Shown one piece after another: positions 58,037 to 64,000 of a stretch of 64,000 nt of DNA; within the stretch, counting starts at the first letter, position 1; every line of letters begins with the position of its first letter. A model generated the notes under the pieces. It was not told the origin of the DNA. It saw only the letters and a list, made by a program, of their open reading frames with translations, and searched no databases. The stretch comes from Streptomyces sp. ASQP_92 (GTDB lineage: Bacteria; Actinomycetota; Actinomycetes; Streptomycetales; Streptomycetaceae). The position numbers were made by a program, and so were the translations under genes. The stretch lies in the NCBI RefSeq assembly GCF_025399895.1, contig NZ_JAODUA010000003.1:496001-560000 (forward strand), read 5' to 3'.

Positions 58037-59733
58037 GCCACCTCCATCAGCCGGACCCGGTCGCCCAGGAAGGGAACCGTGTGCCGGGCCTGTGTGCCGT
58101 GCGGCTTGGTGATGTGCCGCCAGACCTCCGGCCAGGTGCGGAAGTGCGGGTTGAGGGGCACCAGGACGTCGTCGTCGTTGACCAGCCGGAGCAGGGCCGC
58201 GCAGACCGCTTCGGCACGGCAGGCGCCCAGGCCCTCGGCGGCCACGTCGTCGGGGGTGTGCGCACGGGCCAGATGGAGGCCGTTCGCCAGGCGGGTCGCG
58301 GTCCATCGCGCGGTGCCTCGGTCCGTGGCGCGGGCGACCGCCTGGTCGAGATAGCGGGCCGCACGGGCGCACGCGTCGTCGCCGAGCTCGTCGAGGTGAA
58401 ACGCCGTCAACTCGCCTTCGCTGTGCGGCTGTTGCAGGGTGTGGCGCAGCAGGGCGCGGTAGAGGGCCTCGTCCTCGGTCCATCCGGCGCCCAGGCTCGG
58501 GCCGGCGGGCGCGCCGGGCACGGTCGCGAACCGTTCGATCGCGTTGAGCGCGGCCTGATACATGGCTTCCCGGGTCGAGAGCGTGGCGGCGGATACGCGC
58601 CGTATGTGAGGAGTGCCGTCGGTGTCGACAAGGACGGTGGCCAGGGCCCTTCCGAAGGGGACCTGCGGGGCGTCCTCGCCGTCCAGGCCGAGGAAGGGGC
58701 CGATCAGGTCGTCCGTCCAGCGGCCCAGGGTGGCGACGATGCGGTCGTCGTCGTCCTGTTGGCGCGGGTCGTCGTGCGGGCTCGCGATGTTCCGGCGTAC
58801 CAGCGGCTCCGCCCCGTCGTCGTGGGCGCGCGCCGCGGCCGGTGGCTGTTTGGCCCGGCCGCACCGGCACCCCGCGACCGGCCACACCGGATGCTGCTTG
58901 ACGGCGAGCGCCTCGGGGTCGAGCGAGAGCGCGGCGGCGGTGGGCAGGTGGGCCAGGCGCGACTGGGCCGCGTGCGCCACGGTGGCCGCGGCCCACTCCT
59001 GCGGCACCGGCGTCGCGTTCGCGTTCCGCGGCCGGGCGCGGCCGTACCGGTGCAGACAGTCCCAGCAGCCGGTCGTGTCGTGGTCGGTCCACAGGATCCA
59101 GTACCGGCCGGCCACCGTGCCCACGATGCCGTGCGGCACTTTGAGCGCGAGCAGTTCGTCCTGGATCCGCACCGTCTCCTCGTGCGGTCGGCCGTCCGCG
59201 TCCAGGACGACCAGTTCGGCGCCCTTTCGCCCGGCGGGACGTTTCTGCCAGGTCGAGCGGTACTCGATCCGGGCTCCCGGCGCGGGGGCGGCGTCGAGGA
59301 GCGTACGCAGTCCGTCGAGCCAGGCCGGGCGGCCGTGCAGAACGAGGGTGGTGGCGAGCAGGCGGTCGAGGGCCGCCACCGGATCCCCCGTGAGCTGGGA
59401 GAACTGCGGGATCAGCCGACGGGCCACCGCTCCTCGCTCCGCCTCCTGCCGGCTCATCGGAGTGTCGAGCAGGACGACACAACCGTGCGCGACCAGCGCG
59501 CCGAGCAGGCGCTCCGCCGCGGGGCGCGCCGCCTGCGGCAGCCCGGCCACCAGATCAGTGCCCGTCAGGCTGCCGTCCGAGCGGCTCACCAGTGTCGAGA
59601 CCAGCTCGAACGCGGCGCCGCCCTTCACCGTCATGGACGCGGCGCCGACCCCGACCCACACCCCTTCCACGGTCCGCAGCACACTCACATCCGGGCGGGC
59701 CAGGACGACACCGGTCTTGGGCTCGGCGACCAT
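58033..59733 (-). CDS. ThiF-like leader-binding cyclodehydratase partner (TbtF-like)
   Basis: The 566-residue protein resembles the ocin-ThiF proteins of thiopeptide clusters. The first 110 residues look like a leader-recognition wing (EGVWVGVGAASMTVKGGAAFELVSTL and a helix-turn-helix). A degenerate E1/ThiF domain follows, with zinc-type TTGCWDCLHRY (about 232) and AGCRCGRAK (about 300). It would capture the precursor leader and present the core to the YcaO at 56162-58036, whose start overlaps its stop. Confidence 0.82.
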   Translation of the reverse strand: MVAEPKTGVVLARPDVSVLRTVEGVWVGVGAASMTVKGGAAFELVSTLVSRSDGSLTGTDLVAGLPQAARPAAERLLGALVAHGCVVLLDTPMSRQEAERGAVARRLIPQFSQLTGDPVAALDRLLATTLVLHGRPAWLDGLRTLLDAAPAPGARIEYRSTWQKRPAGRKGAELVVLDADGRPHEETVRIQDELLALKVPHGIVGTVAGRYWILWTDHDTTGCWDCLHRYGRARPRNANATPVPQEWAAATVAHAAQSRLAHLPTAAALSLDPEALAVKQHPVWPVAGCRCGRAKQPPAAARAHDDGAEPLVRRNIASPHDDPRQQDDDDRIVATLGRWTDDLIGPFLGLDGEDAPQVPFGRALATVLVDTDGTPHIRRVSAATLSTREAMYQAALNAIERFATVPGAPAGPSLGAGWTEDEALYRALLRHTLQQPHSEGELTAFHLDELGDDACARAARYLDQAVARATDRGTARWTATRLANGLHLARAHTPDDVAAEGLGACRAEAVCAALLRLVNDDDVLVPLNPHFRTWPEVWRHITKPHGTQARHTVPFLGDRVRLMEVA

Positions 59734-59734
59734 C

Positions 59735-60433
59735 TCACTCGCCCGCTTCCGGCAGCGCGTACGTCGCGGACAGCAGGGGATGGCGGGTCACGCCGTCGCT
59801 GTGGACCAGGTCGCGGACCGCCGTGCCGATGAACCCGCCGAACAGGGTGCCGACGAGACCGTGGGACTGGCACTCCAGATGGAAGTCGTACAGCGCCATC
59901 GACGCGCGCGTCACACACATGCGGTAGCCGTGCGCGCCCGCCCACGAGTCGGCCCGGTCGAGCGCCGCGTACATGCTGACGATCCCGCCCGCACCGGCGA
60001 ACTCGCGCTGCACGCCCAGGTTTTCGGGGTCGCCGAGCGCCGAGGCCGGGGCGATGAGGGACGCCTCGCGCGCGGTGACCCGGTACACCCCGGCGGGCAT
60101 GCCCTCACTGCGCAGCGCGAACACGAACGCCTCCAGCGGCCCTGCCTGTTCGTCGAGGCCCCAGTCGCGGCCGTCGCGCTCCAGAGCGCCGGTCAGCAGA
60201 CGCAGTACGACCTCGGTGCGCACCGGCTCGTCGGCGTACCGCAGCGACGAGCGCCGGTCGAGCAGCGTCCGGTGGAAGTCGTGGCCGGCTCCGATGTCCG
60301 CGTCCCGCACCTCGACGGGCGTGGCGTCGGGGAAGGGGGCGGGGGAGCGGTGCGCGGCGAGGCCGTCGCTGGTGACGGCACGGGAGGCGAAGCCGTCGAG
60401 CAGCGGACGCATCGTGGACAGGTCGGAGCGCAT
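59735..60433 (-). CDS. Nitroreductase-like azoline dehydrogenase component (SagB type)
   Basis: The 232-residue protein has FHRTLLDRRSSLRYADEPV near the start, then RDWGLDEQAGPLEAFVFALRSEGMPAGVYRVT and HPLLSATYALPE at the end. This matches SagB-type FMN dehydrogenases oxidising azolines to azoles, but it is short for the family. It lies two bases after the 537-residue fusion and one base before the ThiF-like gene, so it may act as a heterodimer with the neighbouring nitroreductase domain. Confidence 0.8.
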   Translation of the reverse strand: MRSDLSTMRPLLDGFASRAVTSDGLAAHRSPAPFPDATPVEVRDADIGAGHDFHRTLLDRRSSLRYADEPVRTEVVLRLLTGALERDGRDWGLDEQAGPLEAFVFALRSEGMPAGVYRVTAREASLIAPASALGDPENLGVQREFAGAGGIVSMYAALDRADSWAGAHGYRMCVTRASMALYDFHLECQSHGLVGTLFGGFIGTAVRDLVHSDGVTRHPLLSATYALPEAGE

Positions 60434-60435
60434 GG

Positions 60436-62049
60436 TTACCCCAGTTCCATGACGGCGGCTATGGGCTCTTCGTTCGGGGCGATCCCCAGGTAGTCGCTCA
60501 GGGCCTCGTCGTCCCAGTTGGTGGCGAGCGTGAAGTCGAGCGCGAGATGGCCGGCGACCCGGCGGGCCGCGGACAGGGCGCAGCCCGCGTCGAGCAGGGC
60601 GAGCCGCAGCCCGAATGTGCCGTACTTGCGCACCACCTTCTTCAGGTTGGCGGTGACGACGAGCAGCAGCGGCCGCTCTCCCGGCGGCGGGGCCCCGCCC
60701 GTGGTGAGCCGCGCCAGCGCGTGATCCGGCTCGACGTAGGCGTATCCGCCGACCGGCAGCACGGACTCGTCCCGGCTCAGCAGATAGGCGCCGGCCGAGC
60801 CGATGTTCCCGGCGGCCGCGGTCCACCGCTTCACCCACCCGTCGGCGGTCTGCTCACGAATGCCGAAGGCCACCGCGAGCAGCAGCGAGACATCGCTGTC
60901 GCCGAGCTTCGCGCGGTCCGCGGCCGGGGGGCCCGCGAGGCGCGACACCTCTGCGGGGGGCAGCGGCAGGCGGGGGCAGGTGGGCCACTCCCGGAACTCC
61001 GACTGCAACTTGATGTTCGAGGACTGGTAGTGCGCCAGATGGCCCTTGGGGTCGAGGAACCGGCGCGGCGGGATCGCCACCGCCGCCTCGTACAGGGCGC
61101 CGGCCGGCGGCACCGCGGCGGCGGGGCCCTGGCTGAACGAGCAGTCGGGGCAGCCGGGGCGGCTCGCGCTCGCGCGGTACTTCGTGGCCAGGGTCGTCAG
61201 GTCGATGACAGCCGCATCGAGCGGCAGATGGGTCATCGTCGACCGTGCGACCAGGGCGAGGACATGGTGGGCGACGAGCCCCGCGACGAGGTCGTACGCG
61301 TGCTCCTCGGGGGCGCCGTCCAGCTCGTCCTCGCCCGAGGTGGCGCACCGCAGACACGGCGTGAACTCCGGCTCCACATACGGTCCGACGACCACCGAGC
61401 CCGCCCCCGCCCGGACCCGCAGCAGGGGGCGGCCCTCGCGCCGGCACCGGTCGCGCAGCTCGGCGAGGCCCGGCCGGGACCGCGGCGTCTCGAAGAACAC
61501 GACGAGGGCGTCCGTCGCCTCCGCCGGCCCGTCGCCGTCGGCGACCACCACGCACACGCCGGTCAGACAGCGCGCCGCGGCCTCCACGAGGGAGTGGTCC
61601 CCGGCCAGGTGCACCGTGGCGCTCCCGAGCCGCTCGGCGCCCCGCGTCCAGGACGGGTTCACGCCGGTGGAGTTGCCCAGGCGCGACAGGAAGCAGGCCA
61701 ACTCCGGTGCGACCAACGGCAGTTGAGCATCCGGCGTGCCCTCCTCCACGACGCCCGATGCCCACAGCAGGGCGAGCGACTTGTAGACGACGGACTCCTG
61801 GAGGCCGGTCGCCGCGGCGAGCTCGGCGTGGGTGGCGGAGCCGTCGCACGCGGCGACCAGCCGGCTCAGGCTGTCCCGCGCGAAGCGGCCGGTGAAGACC
61901 TGCCGCTTGTCCGCGCCGTCGAGCATCACCGAGTCGCCGGACCGGCGCAGCCGGACACCCCGGCGCACCGCGGGGTGCACGGGCACCGCGATCTGCCGGT
62001 CGCGGTGCGCGGCCCGGCCGATCGTCTCGGCCTTGACCTCAGCGGCCAT
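60436..62049 (-). CDS. ThiF/zinc-domain protein fused to a SagB-like domain
   Basis: The 537-residue protein seems a fusion. Residues 40-110 form a winged-helix-like leader-binding unit (VFTGRFARDSLSRLVAACDGSATHAEL, split by a turn). TPCLRCAT (about 217) and GCPDCSF (about 302) provide zinc-type cysteines as in TOMM cyclodehydratase partners. The C-terminal 200 residues are SagB-like (AAGNIGSAGAYLLSRDE, then LLLVVTANLKKVVRKYGTFGLRLALLDAG). It could hand precursor to either YcaO. ATG 62049 sits nine bases after GAGGAG. Confidence 0.75.
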   Translation of the reverse strand: MAAEVKAETIGRAAHRDRQIAVPVHPAVRRGVRLRRSGDSVMLDGADKRQVFTGRFARDSLSRLVAACDGSATHAELAAATGLQESVVYKSLALLWASGVVEEGTPDAQLPLVAPELACFLSRLGNSTGVNPSWTRGAERLGSATVHLAGDHSLVEAAARCLTGVCVVVADGDGPAEATDALVVFFETPRSRPGLAELRDRCRREGRPLLRVRAGAGSVVVGPYVEPEFTPCLRCATSGEDELDGAPEEHAYDLVAGLVAHHVLALVARSTMTHLPLDAAVIDLTTLATKYRASASRPGCPDCSFSQGPAAAVPPAGALYEAAVAIPPRRFLDPKGHLAHYQSSNIKLQSEFREWPTCPRLPLPPAEVSRLAGPPAADRAKLGDSDVSLLLAVAFGIREQTADGWVKRWTAAAGNIGSAGAYLLSRDESVLPVGGYAYVEPDHALARLTTGGAPPPGERPLLLVVTANLKKVVRKYGTFGLRLALLDAGCALSAARRVAGHLALDFTLATNWDDEALSDYLGIAPNEEPIAAVMELG

Positions 62050-62106
62050 GAGTTGCACTCCTCACTACGAAGCTCGACAACTGGGGCTCACCACCGACCT
62101 CGCCGG

Positions 62107-62718
62107 TCAGGGCAGCCCGGCCAGACTCGCGACGGCGTCCGGCGCCGCCGCGCGCAGTCGCTCGCCGCACCGGGCGCAGCGGTCCACCGCCACCGTCGGC
62201 GCGCTGGACAGCGTCCCGGTGACGAGGTCGAAGGTGCGGACCGTGCCGCCGAGTCCGGTGGGGCCGGTGCGGAGCTCGGCCAGGGCGAGCGTCAGCAGAC
62301 CGTGGGCGATCGCGAGGTGCGGACGGCCGAAACCTTCCGGCAGGCCGCGCGTCGCCGGGCCCACGTCATAGGGCTGAGCGGGATCGCGGTGCTGCTCGAT
62401 GCGGCGCAGATAGCAGGCGTAGCAGGCGGTGGCGCCGGGGATCACGGCCGGGCCGCACACGATCCGGGTCGGAAGCAGTTCGAGGCCCACCGTCGGGACG
62501 CCCCGCTCGAACCCGAACCGGTCCACCGCGTCCCGCAGTTCCTCAAGACGTCCGGAGTGGACCACCACGATCGTCCCGGCGCGGGCGAGCCGGGTGTCGT
62601 CGGGGAGTTCTTCACCGGTGACCCGGACCACGGGAGAGATCGCGTACGCCTCGGCGTACTGCTCCCCGAACGCGTCCCGCACCAGATACAGACAGTCCGC
62701 CGGTTCCTCGGGTGACAT
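62107..62718 (-). CDS. Small ThiF-like/TOMM cyclodehydratase-partner protein
   Basis: The 203-residue protein has a Rossmann-like start (TIVVVHSGRLEELRDAVDRFGFERG) and zinc-type cysteines in CYACYLRRIEQHRD (about 98) and CARCGERL (about 181). It resembles the C-terminal part of bacteriocin cyclodehydratase (E1-like) proteins. Its place, 15 bases after the second YcaO gene and upstream of the fusion gene, makes it the likely partner of YcaO 2. Confidence 0.75.
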   Translation of the reverse strand: MSPEEPADCLYLVRDAFGEQYAEAYAISPVVRVTGEELPDDTRLARAGTIVVVHSGRLEELRDAVDRFGFERGVPTVGLELLPTRIVCGPAVIPGATACYACYLRRIEQHRDPAQPYDVGPATRGLPEGFGRPHLAIAHGLLTLALAELRTGPTGLGGTVRTFDLVTGTLSSAPTVAVDRCARCGERLRAAAPDAVASLAGLP

Positions 62719-62733
62719 GTCGTGTGCTCCTCT

Positions 62734-64000
62734 CTACGCGAAGGGCTGGGGCTCCGGATTCACCGACTCTCCGGTGTGTCTCTCGTGGCCCATCGCGGTC
62801 GGCGCGGCGTACAGCCTCGGCGTGGCGAGGTAGCGCTCGCTGTGGATGAAGGACAGCGGCACGGCTTCCGGCACCAGCACCTTCACCGCGTGCATGCCGA
62901 CCTGGCGCGCCTCGTCGGTGGTGATGTCGACCGCCAGGACCTCGGCGCCCCGCTCGGCCAGCCGGGACACCGCGGTGCCCAGCGGATCGGCGCCGGCCGG
63001 CAGGGTGGGCAGCGCGTCGAGGCTGCGCCGCGGGCGCTCGCCCTCCAGCAGATGAGCGAAGACGTGCCGACGGTCCAGGGAGGCGTTGTAGGCGGCCGAG
63101 CCGATCACGCTGACCGTGCCGTCGTCGGGCCGGCCCACCGGGCCGCGCCGCACGTGGTCGCGCAGCGCGATGCGCAGGGCGGCCAGTTCCCGGTAGATCT
63201 TGCCGAGCGCCCGCCGCGGGTCGAGGTCGCAGGTGGCGCACACGATCTGGGCCAACGACGGTTCGTGGTCGGCCAGTTGGATCGCGTAGAGGACGGGGAT
63301 GCCGAAGTCGGTCGTGGCGTCGAAGACGCGGATCGAGAGATGGCCGGCGGTCCCCGTCTCGTAATGGGCGCGGGTGTCCGCGTCGAGGCTCTCGGGGTCG
63401 ATCGACAGTTCCGGCAGCGGCAGGCGCTGGAGCCAGGAGAGCGAGAGCGCGTCCCGCTCGACGACTTCCAGGAGGCCACCGAGGACGGCGCTGCGGATGT
63501 CGGAGTGGACGGCCGCGCCGGTGGTGACCCCGCGGGTGAACAGCTCCGACGGCGACTGGGGCGTCATGTGCAGATGGACGGCCACGGCCGGCACCAGGGC
63601 GGTGCGTCTGTGCGTGAGCGAGCGGGCCCGCACCCAGCGGATGGGGACGGACGGGTCGTAGGGCACCAGGCCGCAGTCGGCGCGGGCGAACTCGCCGTCG
63701 GAACACCGCGGCCACCGCGAGGGCGAGACGTATTCCTCGGTGAGGTCCGCCTCGGCGGCCACCAGGATGTCGTCGTCGTGCCAGGAGCACACCGAGTACC
63801 GCTCAAGCGCCTCGGCGATGGAGACGAGCCGGGCGCGCTCACCGCCGAGCGCGCTGCCGACGCCGTTGACGTTGCCCATGTCGCCGCTGTCGCGCCAGCC
63901 GCGCAGACTGGTCAGCACCTGTGACGGGTCACCGATGCTGGAGACGTGGACGGCGAACGCGGGGTCGCCCTCGGTGGCCGGAACCGCGGTCGTGCGGGAC
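62734..64000 (-). CDS. YcaO cyclodehydratase 2 (N-terminus beyond the window)
   Basis: The frame is open to the right edge and shows 421 residues. YcaO features are DSGDMGNVNGVGSALGGERARLVSIAEALERYS, split by a glycine turn, and GLLEVVERDALSLSW, plus the C-terminal PxPxP (PEPQP) that defines azoline-forming members. It shares the latter with YcaO 1 but is otherwise diverged. A second cyclodehydratase set could form oxazolines from Ser/Thr or act on distinct positions. The absence of a TfuA partner in view argues against thioamidation. Confidence 0.9.
   Translation of the reverse strand, partial: SRTTAVPATEGDPAFAVHVSSIGDPSQVLTSLRGWRDSGDMGNVNGVGSALGGERARLVSIAEALERYSVCSWHDDDILVAAEADLTEEYVSPSRWPRCSDGEFARADCGLVPYDPSVPIRWVRARSLTHRRTALVPAVAVHLHMTPQSPSELFTRGVTTGAAVHSDIRSAVLGGLLEVVERDALSLSWLQRLPLPELSIDPESLDADTRAHYETGTAGHLSIRVFDATTDFGIPVLYAIQLADHEPSLAQIVCATCDLDPRRALGKIYRELAALRIALRDHVRRGPVGRPDDGTVSVIGSAAYNASLDRRHVFAHLLEGERPRRSLDALPTLPAGADPLGTAVSRLAERGAEVLAVDITTDEARQVGMHAVKVLVPEAVPLSFIHSERYLATPRLYAAPTAMGHERHTGESVNPEPQPFA

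Overview
The window is very high-GC actinobacterial DNA. GTG starts, strong hairpin terminators, WhiB, OxyR/AhpCD, a SpoIIE-type phosphatase, polyphosphate glucokinase and a thiopeptide cluster all point to a Streptomyces chromosome. Gene order through about 41.3 kb (peroxide-stress genes, penicillin-binding protein, two fumarases, whiB, glpX, xseAB, ispH, ychF) looks like conserved Streptomyces core; from there rightward it is accessory.

Region 1 (1-13.1 kb): DUF192 protein, methyltransferase, DUF2079 membrane protein, aldo/keto reductase, isoprenyl transferase, PIN-PhoH ATPase, secreted transglycosylase-like protein, AI-2E family permease, and a peroxide module (ahpC-ahpD divergent from oxyR). 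Two gene-free stretches (5.5-6.1 and 12.6-13.1 kb) are built from the same two dispersed repeat modules.

Region 2 (13.1-41.3 kb): an FtsX-type ABC exporter operon with a PadR repressor and an unusual four-repeat operator; a class A PBP; a GAF/SpoIIE phosphatase/anti-sigma-like regulator; class II and class I fumarases flanking a secreted SGNH hydrolase-lectin; DUF1707, WhiB and glpX; exonuclease VII; an amino-acid permease; ispH, ppgK and ychF.

Region 3 (41.2-47.3 kb): an apparently inserted segment. A second copy of the ychF 3' end lies about 860 bp downstream of the real one, with a Uma2-type nuclease between them. Two tandem paralogues follow, each a PD-(D/E)XK-like nuclease fused to a DUF2075 helicase. 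Each is preceded by a conserved structured leader whose long hairpin buries the ribosome-binding site. The outer helix differs in sequence between the two copies but is paired in both. A 42-residue membrane peptide and a perfect 15-bp inverted repeat follow.

Region 4 (47.35 kb to the right edge): a thiopeptide cluster cut off by the window end. It has a thiostrepton-resistance-type 23S rRNA methyltransferase, a 51-residue precursor with predicted core SCTTSGCACSSSSSSSS, a split LanB dehydratase, a probable [4+2] pyridine synthase, two YcaO cyclodehydratases with separate ThiF-like partners, two nitroreductase-like dehydrogenase components, and a class B radical SAM methyltransferase with a DUF5825 partner. 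The expected path is leader recognition and azole formation, glutamyl-tRNA-dependent Ser/Thr dehydration, cycloaddition to close the ring, and tailoring methylation. The methyltransferase protects the host ribosome. The two DUF2075 leaders and the poly-Ser precursor are the best candidates for undescribed biology. No tRNA, rRNA, CRISPR array or insertion sequence was recognised.
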